A DNA stretch of 47,610 nt from an uncultured Pelagibacteraceae bacterium (GTDB lineage Bacteria > Pseudomonadota > Alphaproteobacteria > Pelagibacterales > Pelagibacteraceae). Below, one piece after another: positions 16,361-26,059 of this stretch. Where the stretch lies: positions 1 through 47,610 of the forward strand of contig CABYFN010000004.1 of the NCBI GenBank assembly GCA_902518235.1, in the 5' to 3' direction. The notes below the pieces were generated by a model. It was not told the origin of the DNA. It did not search any database and was given only the letters and a program-made list of their open reading frames with translations. Both the position numbers and the translations under genes were made by a program. The first letter of the stretch is position 1; each line of letters opens with the position of its first letter.

Positions 16361-17786
16361 AATTCTCCTCTATAAATTTGTTTAACAATCTAACACCATA
16401 TCCAGTTGCACCACCAGAATTCAGTGCTCCAGCATATTTAGAAAAAGCCATTCCAGCAATATCTAAGTGGGCCCAAGGTGTTTTATTAATTATAAATCTT
16501 TGTAAAAATTGAGCTGCAGTTGTTGACCCAGCTCCTCCAACATAATTAATATTCTGCATATCGGCATTATTTGAATTCATTAATTTGTTATAATTCTCGT
16601 GAAGTGGCATTTCCCACACTTTTTCTTCTACATGCTCTCCAGCATCAAAAAGTTGTTTAGACAATTTTTTATTATTTGACCACAGTCCAGCATATTCAGA
16701 TCCAAGCGCAACAATTATTGCTCCAGTTAATGTTGCTAAGTCAATAATTAAACTTGGCTTAAATTTCTCCTCAGTATATGTAAGTGCATCTGCTAAAACT
16801 AGTCTTCCCTCAGCATCTGTATTTAAAACTTCGATTGTTTGTCCGCTGTAAGATTTTACAATATCTCCAGGTCTTTGTGCATTTGCTCCTGGCATATTTT
16901 CAACTAATCCAACAACTCCAACTGCATTAATTTTAGATTTTCTTAAAGCTAAAGTTTTCATAAGACCAACTACTGTTGCTGAACCTGCCATGTCATATGT
17001 CATATCTTCCATAAATTTTGCAGGTTTGAGTGAAATTCCACCAGTATCAAAACAAACACCTTTTCCGACGAAGGCTAAAGGTTTTGATTTTTTTTTATTT
17101 CCATTCCACTCTATTGTTACCATATAAGATCCTCTGATACTTCCTTGTCCGACTCCGAGCAATGCGTTGAAACCTAATTTTTTTAATCTCTTTTGGTCAT
17201 ATACTGTTACTTTTAATCCAAACTTTCTTAATTTAATAATTCTCTTTGCGTATTCATCTGGGTGCAAAATATTTCCAGGTTCAGAAACTAAATCTCTTGT
17301 AAGAAAGACTCCTTCCAAAAGAGCATTTAATTTATTTCTTAATAAATTTTTTTGTTTAACGTTACTGCCAACAACGCTTAAATTTACATTAACATTTTTT
17401 TTCTTATCTGTTTTGTAAAGATTAAAATTATAAGACTTAAGTTGTGCTCCATGAAGAAACTTTTCTAATTGTACATTAGTAAAAGAATTATTTTCTACAT
17501 TTATAAATGAATTCTCTTTTTTATTTTCCTTTAAAAAAACAAATAATTTCGAACCAAGTTTTTCAAAATCTAATGAAACTTTTGACTTCGTACAATTTAC
17601 TAATATGTAGCTTTTGTTATTATAATCTTTTGTAATAAAATTTTGTTCCAAGAAAAGTTTATTAGAAAAGACTGATTTTGTTAATTCTTTAATCTCTTTA
17701 CTTTTTTTAACTTTTTGAGTTAGCAAGATAATCTCATTATCCTTTGCAATTTTTGGGACTTTGTTTACAAAATTTAAATTTAGCAT
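16353..17786 (-). CDS. pepA: Leucyl aminopeptidase (M17, cytosol aminopeptidase)
   Basis: Two-metal aminopeptidase of 477 residues. The N-terminal macro-like domain is divergent and Lys-rich. The C-terminal catalytic domain is well conserved: VGKGVCFDTGGISLKPA (metal Asp), MTYDMAGSATV, and NTDAEGRLVLADALTY, which holds the M17 signature with metal-binding Asp/Glu and the active-site Arg. In E. coli PepA also acts in site-specific recombination and regulation; nothing here tests that. The pepA | lptF divergent arrangement is common in proteobacteria. Confidence 0.95.
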   Translation of the reverse strand: MLNLNFVNKVPKIAKDNEIILLTQKVKKSKEIKELTKSVFSNKLFLEQNFITKDYNNKSYILVNCTKSKVSLDFEKLGSKLFVFLKENKKENSFINVENNSFTNVQLEKFLHGAQLKSYNFNLYKTDKKKNVNVNLSVVGSNVKQKNLLRNKLNALLEGVFLTRDLVSEPGNILHPDEYAKRIIKLRKFGLKVTVYDQKRLKKLGFNALLGVGQGSIRGSYMVTIEWNGNKKKSKPLAFVGKGVCFDTGGISLKPAKFMEDMTYDMAGSATVVGLMKTLALRKSKINAVGVVGLVENMPGANAQRPGDIVKSYSGQTIEVLNTDAEGRLVLADALTYTEEKFKPSLIIDLATLTGAIIVALGSEYAGLWSNNKKLSKQLFDAGEHVEEKVWEMPLHENYNKLMNSNNADMQNINYVGGAGSTTAAQFLQRFIINKTPWAHLDIAGMAFSKYAGALNSGGATGYGVRLLNKFIEENYE

Positions 17787-17793
17787 TATTTTT

Positions 17794-17824
17794 TTGAAAT
17801 ATTTATCAGATAATGTTGTATATT
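17794..17824 (+). promoter_or_regulatory. Possible promoter for the lptF operon
   Basis: TTGAAA (17794-17799) and TATATT (17819-17824) occur 19 bases apart in the 57-base pepA/lptF spacer, giving a start about 12 bases before the lptF ATG. The spacing is one or two bases long, so this is only a candidate. Confidence 0.25.
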
Positions 17825-17843
17825 TATAAAAACATAAATTTCA

Positions 17844-18992
17844 ATGAATAAATTAATATTTCGTAAATTTTCTCTGGATATACTTAATTTCTTTTTAATA
17901 GCGTCTTTTAGTATTACTTTTATCGTTTGGATAATTCAGGCTGTCAATCTTTTAGACTTGGTATCTGATGATGGACATAGTTTAAAAGTTTATTTTTATT
18001 ATGTTTCTCTAAATTTTCCAAAGATATTCAGTAAAATTATAATTTTCGTATTTTTCATATCAATTTTTTACGTGATTAATAAATATAATAACTCCAATGA
18101 GTTATTAGTTTTCTGGAATAATGGAATTCAAAAAATTAAGTTTATAAATTTCATATTAATGTTTTCATTATTATTTTTAATTATACAATTAGCCTTAAAT
18201 TTATTTATCGTGCCAAAATCTCAAAACTTGGGAAGACTTTATATTAAAGCGTCTAATATAGACTTTTTGCCTAAATTAATTTCAGAAAAAAAATTTATTA
18301 ATGTTGTGAAAAATCTTACGATTTTTGTAGAAGAATACAAAAAAGATGGAAAACTTAATAAGGTTTATATTAATGAAAATATAGACTCAAGTAAATCAAA
18401 AATCATTGTTGCTGAAAATGGTAGAATTATAAAAAAAGACAATAAATATATTTTAAGATTATTCAATGGTGGAATAACAAATATTAATAAAGATAATGCC
18501 TACACGTTAAACTTTTCTGAAACTGATTATGATCTATCAGAGTTTTCAACAAAAACAATTACACACGCTAAAGTTCAAGAATTAGATTCAATACAAATGT
18601 TTTTATGTCTTAAAGAAATTTTTCAAAACAAAAAATTTAATAAAATTAAAAAAATAAATAAACCAGAGAGTGAAACATGCAATGGTAGAACCGTTAAGTC
18701 CTTGAGTGAGGAATTATATAAACGATCTGTACTACCATTTTATACTCTTATAATTTCTCTTATAGCATCAAGTTTAGTCATCGAACCAAGATCAAAATAT
18801 TTTATGAAGTTTCACAAACTAAATATTTTTTTAATAGGCATTTCAATAATAATTTTATCACAGCTTAGTTTAAAATTTTTTTTAAATTCTATGAATATTT
18901 TATATTTAATATTATTTTTACCAATAATATTAGTAATCATATATTATATTTTACTGCTTATTTTTACTAAATTTAAATTAAATTATCTATGA
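17844..18992 (+). CDS. lptF: LPS export ABC transporter permease LptF
   Basis: A YjgP/YjgQ-family permease of 382 residues that works with LptG and the ATPase LptB to extract LPS from the inner membrane. There are three hydrophobic segments in the first 125 residues, a soluble periplasmic beta-rich domain (about 130-290) and three more segments near the C-terminus, the standard LptF/G layout. It is first of a six-gene run with overlaps of 1 to 11 bases. LptF and LptG are told apart by order only, so the label could be swapped. lptA, lptB and lptC are not in this window. Confidence 0.88.
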   Translation: MNKLIFRKFSLDILNFFLIASFSITFIVWIIQAVNLLDLVSDDGHSLKVYFYYVSLNFPKIFSKIIIFVFFISIFYVINKYNNSNELLVFWNNGIQKIKFINFILMFSLLFLIIQLALNLFIVPKSQNLGRLYIKASNIDFLPKLISEKKFINVVKNLTIFVEEYKKDGKLNKVYINENIDSSKSKIIVAENGRIIKKDNKYILRLFNGGITNINKDNAYTLNFSETDYDLSEFSTKTITHAKVQELDSIQMFLCLKEIFQNKKFNKIKKINKPESETCNGRTVKSLSEELYKRSVLPFYTLIISLIASSLVIEPRSKYFMKFHKLNIFLIGISIIILSQLSLKFFLNSMNILYLILFLPIILVIIYYILLLIFTKFKLNYL

Positions 18993-20077
18993 TATTAAAA
19001 CGTTATGAAAATTATTTGTCGAAACTTTTCTTAAAAAATATTTTAATAATTCTTATAGTATTTGTTTTCTTAAGTTTTTTTCTAAACATTTTCGAAGAGA
19101 TTAAATATTTTGAGAATAAAGAAAATGAGCTTTATTATCCAATAATTTTAACTATATTGAACATACCCTCGATTATCTTTGAAATTCTCCCTTTTATATT
19201 TTTATTAGGTGTGATGTTCTTTTTTATTAATCTTTATGAAAATGAGGAAATTGAATTACTTCGAAGTAATGGTGTAAATAATTTCAAAATTACTTTTATA
19301 ATTTCGATAGTTTCTTTGATCATTGGAATATTACTGATTGTTGTTTACTATTCATTTTCTGCAAATTTAAAAAGTTTATACTTGAGTATGAAATATAAAT
19401 ACTCAAATGATGGAGGTCATTTAGCAGTTGTAAATGAGGATGGTTTGTGGATTAAGGAAAAAAATAAAAGTGGTACTAAAATTTTTATTATAAACGCTAA
19501 AACTTATAAATTAAACAATTTAGAAAATGTTGAAATAATTGAGTTAGATAAGAATTATAAATTAACAAATACTATTATCTCAGAAAAAGCAAATATAATT
19601 AGAAAAAATTGGATACTTAGTAATGTAAAGATTTTCTCAAAAGAAAAAAAGAGTGAAACATTAGAAAATTATAATTATACATCTAATTTTAATGGAAAAA
19701 TAATATCTAATTTATTCTCAAATTTAGATTCATTAAATATTTTGCAACTAAATAAATTAAAAAGAAACTATGAGGCTATCGGATATTCTGCAACTGAGGT
19801 TAGACTCCAACTTAATAAAATATATAGTATACCATTTTATCTTACTCTCACTACAATAATAGGTGCTTTGCTAATGTTTAAACTAAATTTTATTAAATCA
19901 AAATTTTTCTTGATCGTAATAGGAGTACTGGTTTCAGTGGTATTTTACTATATCAATTATTTTTCAATTTTATTTGGAAAAAACGAAACATTACCAGTAG
20001 AAGCTTCGGTATGGCTACCCCAAATACTAATTTTTTTGATATGCTCTTTAGGAATAACTAAACTTAATGAAAAATAA
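18989..20077 (+). CDS. lptG: LPS export ABC transporter permease LptG
   Basis: The second YjgP/YjgQ permease, 362 residues, with the same layout: transmembrane helices near 15-35, 55-80 and 100-125, a periplasmic domain, and three C-terminal helices. The conserved loop NLYENEEIELLRSNG, of the type that contacts the LptB ATPase, is clear here. The ATG overlaps the lptF stop by 4 bases (ATGA), and the end overlaps lptD by 11 bases. Confidence 0.88.
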   Translation: MILKRYENYLSKLFLKNILIILIVFVFLSFFLNIFEEIKYFENKENELYYPIILTILNIPSIIFEILPFIFLLGVMFFFINLYENEEIELLRSNGVNNFKITFIISIVSLIIGILLIVVYYSFSANLKSLYLSMKYKYSNDGGHLAVVNEDGLWIKEKNKSGTKIFIINAKTYKLNNLENVEIIELDKNYKLTNTIISEKANIIRKNWILSNVKIFSKEKKSETLENYNYTSNFNGKIISNLFSNLDSLNILQLNKLKRNYEAIGYSATEVRLQLNKIYSIPFYLTLTTIIGALLMFKLNFIKSKFFLIVIGVLVSVVFYYINYFSILFGKNETLPVEASVWLPQILIFLICSLGITKLNEK

Positions 20078-22463
20078 ATTTTTTTTAAATCTTATTATTT
20101 TTGCTTTAATATTTTTAAATTCAAATTTAAAAGCAGAAACTGTTTTCTTCGATTCAAAGAATATTAAAATTGAAGAAAATGGGAGTATGATTTTTGCTAC
20201 AAAAGGACAAGCAAATATACCATCAAATAATTTAATTATTGAAGGTGATAAATTTATTTACAATAAAACAAATTCTGAACTAATCATTTTAGATGATGTT
20301 AAATACTTTGATAATGAGAATAATATATATATCGAAAGTGACAAAATAATTTATAATGAGGCAAATAACACAATATTTTCAAAGAGCGATACATATATTA
20401 AAAGTCAAGATGATTATGAGATAAATTCAAGAGATGTTTTTTTTGATAGAAATTTGAATAAAATATTAAGTAAAGAGCTTACAAGTGTTAGAGATAAAAA
20501 CTTAAATAACTTTTTATTTAAAAAGGGTTTAGTTTTTGAAATTACTCCTGAAATTATTTTCTCTAATCAAGTAATTGTAACAGATACAAATTTTAATAAA
20601 TATTTCTTTAAAGAGTCAAAAATTAAATTAAAAAATAACGAAATTATTGGTAAAGAAGTTTTGGTAGAATTTGAAGATTCATTTTTTGGAAACGGTGAAA
20701 ATGACCCAATATTAAAAGGTCAAAGTGCAACCTCAGATAATGAAAGTACAAAGATTTATAAAACAGCTTTTAGCACATGTAATAAAAAAAATAAAAATTG
20801 TAGGGGATGGGAGTTGCAAAGTAATTTATTTACACACAATAAGATTAAAAAATTATTTGAGTATGAAAAATCTTGGCTTAAAGTTTTTGATAAGAAAGTT
20901 TTTTATATGCCCTATTTTAATCATCCAGACCCCTCGGTTAAAAGGAAAACTGGTTTTCTAAACCCTTTTTATAAGGGATCTAATAATTTGGGGTCATCAA
21001 TAACAATCCCATACTTTTTCAATTTATCAAAATCAAAAGACCTAACATTTAAACCAAGAATTTATATGGACAATGATGTGATCATTCATACTGAATATAG
21101 AGAAGCTTTTAAAAGTTCAGATTTAAAAACGGATTTTAGTCTTAATAGAAACAATAATAATACGAGTTCACATTTTTTTGGGGATTTGAATGTCAGGATT
21201 GACGACAAGACAAATTATACAATTAAAGTTCAAAATGTTACAAATGATAACTACTTAAAAATACATGATATTAAAAGTTATACTCCAATCATAGAAAGTG
21301 ATAGTTTACTAACTTCTCATTTCGAAATTAATAAAGAATTTGATGAAAATACAAATATAACTAGCACTGTTAGACTTTATGAAGATTTATCCAAAGAAGA
21401 TAGTGATAAGTATCAGTATATTTTTCCAGATTTCAATTTTAAAAAAAACATTGATTTAGATGAAAATTACAATGGTCAATTTACTTTCTTATCTTCTGGT
21501 TTTCAAAAAGTTTACAACACAAATATTTATGAAACTCTGATTAATAATGATTTTAATTTTGAGTCTTATGATTTTTTCTCATCAAATGGAATGGTTACTG
21601 ACTTTAGCTTTTTATTAAAAAATTTTAATACTTATTCAGAGAACTCGACTATATATGAGAATAAAAATGATCATGAACTTTTTGGAACATTTTTACTTAA
21701 AACAGAATTTCCATTAAAAAAAAAATTAGTTGAGGGAAACAATTTCTTGAAACCTGTTGCCCAGTTAAGGTTTAGCCCAACTAATGGAAAAAATATTTCA
21801 TCAATAGGATCAAAAATGGACTATAGCAGTATTTTTTCTCCGAATAGAATAGGTAGAAGCGATATGGTTGAGAAAGGCAAGTCAATTACACTAGGTTTAG
21901 AATTTGAAAAACAAAATCTTAACAATGAAAAGGTACTTGGTTTAAATATAGGTAATATATTTAAAGATAAAAAAAATGAAGCTTTACCAGGTAAGTCAAA
22001 ACTTAATCAAACAAGATCTGATATTGTTGGAGATATATTTTACAAATTTGAGGATAAATTTGAGCTAAATTATAATTTTTCGTATGATAGAGATTTAGAT
22101 TTTTCTAATTATGATGCTATAAGCGCTAAATTTGGTATCAATAAAGTAGTTACAACTTTTGACTATATTACTGAAAATCATGAGCTTGGAAATTCAGAAA
22201 TATTAAAAAATAACACTCAAATAAAATTAACGGATGAACATTCACTCAAATTTGACACTACAAAAGATCTAAAAGACGACTTTACTCAGTTCTACAAACT
22301 TGCTTATAAATATGAAACGGATTGCTTGTCAGCTTCATTTGAATATGAAAAAAAGTTTTTTAGAGATGGTAGTTTGGTACCAGATGAAAGTTTATTTTTT
22401 TTAATAAGGTTTATACCTTTTGCTGATATTAGGGGTTCAGCAAATACAGTTTTTGATAATTAA
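20067..22463 (+). CDS. lptD: LPS-assembly outer-membrane protein LptD
   Basis: A 798-residue outer-membrane barrel that inserts LPS into the outer leaflet. A signal peptide (residues 1-23, cleavage near LKAE) is followed by an OstA/LptA-like beta-jellyroll (about 25-200) with repeated strand patterns, and then the LptD barrel domain to the C-terminus. Cysteines occur at C238 and C245 and once near the C-terminus (C753), a pattern that could support the inter-domain disulfides known for E. coli LptD, though the number and positions differ. An lptD gene argues that this cell makes LPS-like lipid. The stop shares one base with the next ATG. Confidence 0.92.
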   Translation: MKNKFFLNLIIFALIFLNSNLKAETVFFDSKNIKIEENGSMIFATKGQANIPSNNLIIEGDKFIYNKTNSELIILDDVKYFDNENNIYIESDKIIYNEANNTIFSKSDTYIKSQDDYEINSRDVFFDRNLNKILSKELTSVRDKNLNNFLFKKGLVFEITPEIIFSNQVIVTDTNFNKYFFKESKIKLKNNEIIGKEVLVEFEDSFFGNGENDPILKGQSATSDNESTKIYKTAFSTCNKKNKNCRGWELQSNLFTHNKIKKLFEYEKSWLKVFDKKVFYMPYFNHPDPSVKRKTGFLNPFYKGSNNLGSSITIPYFFNLSKSKDLTFKPRIYMDNDVIIHTEYREAFKSSDLKTDFSLNRNNNNTSSHFFGDLNVRIDDKTNYTIKVQNVTNDNYLKIHDIKSYTPIIESDSLLTSHFEINKEFDENTNITSTVRLYEDLSKEDSDKYQYIFPDFNFKKNIDLDENYNGQFTFLSSGFQKVYNTNIYETLINNDFNFESYDFFSSNGMVTDFSFLLKNFNTYSENSTIYENKNDHELFGTFLLKTEFPLKKKLVEGNNFLKPVAQLRFSPTNGKNISSIGSKMDYSSIFSPNRIGRSDMVEKGKSITLGLEFEKQNLNNEKVLGLNIGNIFKDKKNEALPGKSKLNQTRSDIVGDIFYKFEDKFELNYNFSYDRDLDFSNYDAISAKFGINKVVTTFDYITENHELGNSEILKNNTQIKLTDEHSLKFDTTKDLKDDFTQFYKLAYKYETDCLSASFEYEKKFFRDGSLVPDESLFFLIRFIPFADIRGSANTVFDN

Positions 22464-23395
22464 TGAGGAAAATTAAAATAACATTTTATTCTATTTTATT
22501 TTTAATATTGTGTCAGTTATCATATGGAGACACCATAGAAATTAAGGTTAAAATTAATGATGAAATAATTACTAACTTTGATATTGAAAATGAAATAAAA
22601 TATCTATTTTTCTTAAATCCAAAATTGGTTGAGCTTGAAAAATCAAAAGTAGAAGATTTAGCAAAAGACTCATTAATAACAGAAATAATAAAAACAATCG
22701 AATTAAAAAAAATCTTTGATTTTAATAATAATAATAAATTAGTCAGCAGAATAGAAAAACAATTAATTAAGAGAAAGAATATAAGCAATGTAGAAGACTT
22801 TAAAAAAATTTTAAAAGAAAGAGGCTTGAATTATTCTATGGTAAGAGAAAAATTATTAATTGAAACTTTATGGAACAAATTAATTTATGATAGGTATAAG
22901 GATAATTTAGTAATCAATAAAGAAGAATTACGAAAGAATATAATTAATGAGTTTAATAATAACAAAAAAAAATTTGCTTATAACTTATCAGAAATAGTTT
23001 TTTCAAAAAGTGCAGGAGAAACTTTTGATGAAAAATTGTTAAAAATTGACAAAAGTATAGAAAAAGTAGGTTTTGAAAATACTGCAAATATTTATAGTAT
23101 TTCAAATTCAAAAAAAAATGGAGGCTTAATTGGATGGATTAATGAGATACAAATCTCAAAACAAATTAATGAAAAAATTAGAAAATTAGAAGTAAACCAA
23201 ATTACTGAACCTATAAAAATTCAGAATGGATATATTCTTATTAAAGTAAACAATAAAAAGAAAATTCAACAAAAGATTAATATTGATAACGAGTTGGATA
23301 AGCTAATCAATAAAGAAATGAACGGTCAATTAAGTAATTTTTCAACAATTTTTTATAAAAAATTAAAAAAAAATATTGAAATAAATGAATATTAA
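22463..23395 (+). CDS. Periplasmic peptidyl-prolyl isomerase/chaperone, SurA-like
   Basis: A 310-residue secreted protein with a signal peptide (about 1-22, ending LSYGD), an N-terminal helical SurA-type chaperone region and one parvulin domain (about 170-275; NLSEIVFSK, then GGLIGWINE and a QNGYILIKV strand). E. coli SurA has two parvulin domains and over 400 residues, so this is a shorter form, as is usual in alphaproteobacteria. The position right after lptD supports a role in folding outer-membrane proteins. It shares one base with lptD (TAATG) and overlaps pdxA by 11 bases. Confidence 0.87.
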   Translation: MRKIKITFYSILFLILCQLSYGDTIEIKVKINDEIITNFDIENEIKYLFFLNPKLVELEKSKVEDLAKDSLITEIIKTIELKKIFDFNNNNKLVSRIEKQLIKRKNISNVEDFKKILKERGLNYSMVREKLLIETLWNKLIYDRYKDNLVINKEELRKNIINEFNNNKKKFAYNLSEIVFSKSAGETFDEKLLKIDKSIEKVGFENTANIYSISNSKKNGGLIGWINEIQISKQINEKIRKLEVNQITEPIKIQNGYILIKVNNKKKIQQKINIDNELDKLINKEMNGQLSNFSTIFYKKLKKNIEINEY

Positions 23396-24350
23396 AAAAA
23401 TTTTAATTATATTGGGAGAGCCAAACTCGACATTTTCTGAAATTTTATTGAAATATTTTAATTCAAACAATTTTAAAAATTTAAGTAGTAAGATTATTTT
23501 AATTGGAAGTTTTGACTTATTAAATGAACAAATAAAGTTTCTAAAATATAGAAATAAATTGAATAAAATCTTAGATGTAAATCACGCCTTAAGAAAAAAA
23601 ATAAATATAATAAATATTAATTATAAATTTAATAAACCATTTTCAAATATTTCAGATAAATCAAATAAATATATAGAAGATTGTTTTAACTTAGGTTTAA
23701 AAATTATAGAAAAAAATAAATCGATAGTATTAATAAATGGACCGATATCTAAAGAGAATTTTTTAAAAAAGAAATTTCCAGGAATTACAGAATATGTTGC
23801 AAAAAAAACAAATTCTAAAGATCCTGTAATGTTAATTTACAATAAAAAACTTGCTGTCTCTCCTTTGTCTACTCACATACCAATAAATAAAGTTTCAAAA
23901 TTTGTTAAAAAGACAATAATTATAAATAACGTTATTAAAATAAATGATTTTTACAAATCAAAAATAGGAAAAAAACCAAACATAGCTTTACTTGGTTTAA
24001 ATCCTCATTGCGAAAGTATTAACAAGATTAGTGAGGAGAAAAATGAAATCATACCTGCTGTAAAATATTTGTTTAAGAATAAAATTAATATTTCTGGTCC
24101 AATGGCTGCTGATACTTTTTTTTTAGATAAAAATATTAGAAAATATGACGTAGTGATTGGTATGTATCATGATCAAGTATTAACACCGGCAAAAACTTTA
24201 TTTAAATTTAATGCAATTAATATAACAATTGGTTTACCTTTCATTAAAATAACACCTGATCATGGTCCCAACTTTGAAATGATTGGAAAGAATAGATCTG
24301 ATCCCTCATCAATTTTTTATGCTATAGATTTTATCAACAAAATTAAATGA
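23385..24350 (+). CDS. pdxA: 4-hydroxythreonine-4-phosphate dehydrogenase
   Basis: Oxidises 4-phosphohydroxy-L-threonine in the DXP-dependent pathway to pyridoxal phosphate. The 321-residue protein shows the ITEYVAKKT segment, LSTHIPINKV, the NPHCES patch, the MAADTFFL stretch, the metal-site GMYHDQVLTPAKTL and the TPDHGPNFEM motif near the C-terminus. It is a few residues shorter than E. coli PdxA. The surA-pdxA-rsmA order is classic. The ends overlap both neighbours, and the start has no visible Shine-Dalgarno. Confidence 0.94.
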   Translation: MNIKKILIILGEPNSTFSEILLKYFNSNNFKNLSSKIILIGSFDLLNEQIKFLKYRNKLNKILDVNHALRKKINIININYKFNKPFSNISDKSNKYIEDCFNLGLKIIEKNKSIVLINGPISKENFLKKKFPGITEYVAKKTNSKDPVMLIYNKKLAVSPLSTHIPINKVSKFVKKTIIINNVIKINDFYKSKIGKKPNIALLGLNPHCESINKISEEKNEIIPAVKYLFKNKINISGPMAADTFFLDKNIRKYDVVIGMYHDQVLTPAKTLFKFNAINITIGLPFIKITPDHGPNFEMIGKNRSDPSSIFYAIDFINKIK

Positions 24351-25135
24351 ATTTTGTTGCAAAGAAAAGCTTGGGTCAAAATTTTCTCAATGATAATAAA
24401 GTAATAAAAATTATTGCTGACCTTGGAAAGATTGAACGTGATGATTTTATTTTAGAAGTTGGGGCTGGAACTGGAAATCTCACAGAAAAAATTTTAGAAC
24501 AGTCACCAAAGAAAATTTTTGTAATAGAAAAAGATCAAAGATTAGCTTTATATTTGAACGAAAAATTTGGAGACAAAATAAATATATTTAACGAAGATAT
24601 GATGAGGTTTGAATACGAGAAATATTATAAAGATAAACTAATTATATTTGGAAATCTTCCATATAATATTTCAACTCAAATATTAGCTAAGTGGATAAGA
24701 GTTAAAAATTTAGATAGTTTCTGCAAAAAATTCATACTTATGTTCCAAAAGGAAGTTGCAGATAGAATAATAGCAGAAACTAATACTAAAAATTATGGAA
24801 GACTATCAATATTATCTAACTGGAAAATGAAAATTGATAAGGTTATCGACATAGAACCTGAGAGTTTTAAACCTGTTCCAAAAGTAAAGAGCACATTGTT
24901 GGTTTTTACTCCCAAAAAAAATTATTATAATTTAAAAGATGCAAAAAACTTAGAACATGTAACTAATATTTTTTTTAGTCAAAGACGTAAAATGATTAAA
25001 AAACCTTTGAAATTTTTATTCAAAAACTACGTAGAAATTTCAACTAAGTTAAATTTAGACCTCACGCTGAGACCTCAAAACCTAAATAATCTTACCTATT
25101 ATAAAATTTGTGAAATATATGAAGCTTTAATTTAA
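24347..25135 (+). CDS. rsmA: 16S rRNA dimethyladenosine transferase
   Basis: KsgA/RsmA dimethylates the two adjacent adenines near the 3' end of 16S rRNA. The 262-residue protein has the SLGQNFLND start, the SAM-binding VGAGTGNLT, the catalytic FGNLPYNIS motif and the FKPVPKVKS block. It overlaps pdxA by 4 bases (ATGA) and ends inside the 3' end of the convergent gmk (9-base overlap). After its stop the plus-strand RNA has a run of seven U (25139-25145). Confidence 0.96.
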   Translation: MNFVAKKSLGQNFLNDNKVIKIIADLGKIERDDFILEVGAGTGNLTEKILEQSPKKIFVIEKDQRLALYLNEKFGDKINIFNEDMMRFEYEKYYKDKLIIFGNLPYNISTQILAKWIRVKNLDSFCKKFILMFQKEVADRIIAETNTKNYGRLSILSNWKMKIDKVIDIEPESFKPVPKVKSTLLVFTPKKNYYNLKDAKNLEHVTNIFFSQRRKMIKKPLKFLFKNYVEISTKLNLDLTLRPQNLNNLTYYKICEIYEALI

Positions 25136-25762
25136 TAATTTTTTTATATGATTTTTTATAACTTGTTTATTATATTTTGATTTTTTTTTATTTTTTGTTT
25201 GGTTTGCTATAAAACTTATTATTTTTTTATAACAACTTTCAATTTTATCATTAATTACTGTATAATCATAGTCTTTCCAATGAGTGATGTCTGTCTTAAA
25301 TTGTTTCATCCGTTCACTTGCAATTTTTTTATCTTTTTTATCTCTTTTTAATAATCTGTTAAATAACTCTTCTTTAGATGGTGGAAGAATAAAAATAGTT
25401 ATTATTTTATATTTTAATTTAATATTTTTAATCTGCTGCGTTCCTTGCCAGTCTATATCAAAAATAACATTTTCACTTTTTTCAAGTTTCTCCACAACTT
25501 TTTCCTCTAGGGAGCCATAATAATTTTTAAAAACTTTTGCATATTCTAAAAATTTTTTTTGTTTTATGAGTTTTTTAAACTCTTTATCTTTAACGAAAAA
25601 ATAATGCTTCCCGTCTTTTTCATTAATTCTTGGTTTTCTAGTAGTATGTGAAATAGATATCTTAAAATTATTTCTAGAAGAAATTTTTTTAACGAGCGTT
25701 GTTTTACCTGCGCCTGAAGGAGATGATAATATAACGATTATCCCTGCTTTTCTCTCGGCCAT
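25127..25762 (-). CDS. gmk: Guanylate kinase
   Basis: Phosphorylates GMP to GDP. The 211-residue protein shows the P-loop [11 protein letters not shown] (13-23), the GMP-binding [19 protein letters not shown] region, [11 protein letters not shown] and the lid with RLLKRDKKD. The C-terminal 20 residues are a lysine-rich tail. It lies 12 bases after acpP; in many alphaproteobacteria fabF, mltG and a yicC-like gene stand between acpP and gmk, and they are missing here. Confidence 0.96.
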   Translation of the reverse strand: MAERKAGIIVILSSPSGAGKTTLVKKISSRNNFKISISHTTRKPRINEKDGKHYFFVKDKEFKKLIKQKKFLEYAKVFKNYYGSLEEKVVEKLEKSENVIFDIDWQGTQQIKNIKLKYKIITIFILPPSKEELFNRLLKRDKKDKKIASERMKQFKTDITHWKDYDYTVINDKIESCYKKIISFIANQTKNKKKSKYNKQVIKNHIKKLLN

Positions 25763-25774
25763 TTATGTAAAAAA

Positions 25775-26014
25775 TTAGTTAGCTTTATTTTCAATAAATT
25801 TTACTGCATCTCCAACAGTTAAAATTTTTTCAGCATCGCTATCAGATATTTCAGATCCAAACTCTTCTTCGAAAGCCATTACTAATTCGACTGTATCTAA
25901 ACTATCTGCACCCAGATCATCAATGAAACTTGATTCTTCATTTACCTTTGCCTCATCTATACCTAAGTGATCAGCTACTATTTTTTTTACTTTACTTGAA
26001 ATATCATCTGACAT
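25775..26014 (-). CDS. acpP: Acyl carrier protein
   Basis: A 79-residue acidic four-helix carrier. The phosphopantetheine attachment site is the serine in [11 protein letters not shown] (S38). The minus-strand leader has a strong Shine-Dalgarno (AAAGGA) a few bases before the ATG, unlike most genes here, fitting the high expression expected of ACP. The 45-base gap to fabG is one of the larger same-strand gaps in this compact window. Confidence 0.97.
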   Translation of the reverse strand: MSDDISSKVKKIVADHLGIDEAKVNEESSFIDDLGADSLDTVELVMAFEEEFGSEISDSDAEKILTVGDAVKFIENKAN

Positions 26015-26059
26015 TTTGTTCCTTTAGTTATTTTGTTAATAAATATTTTATAAACTTTG

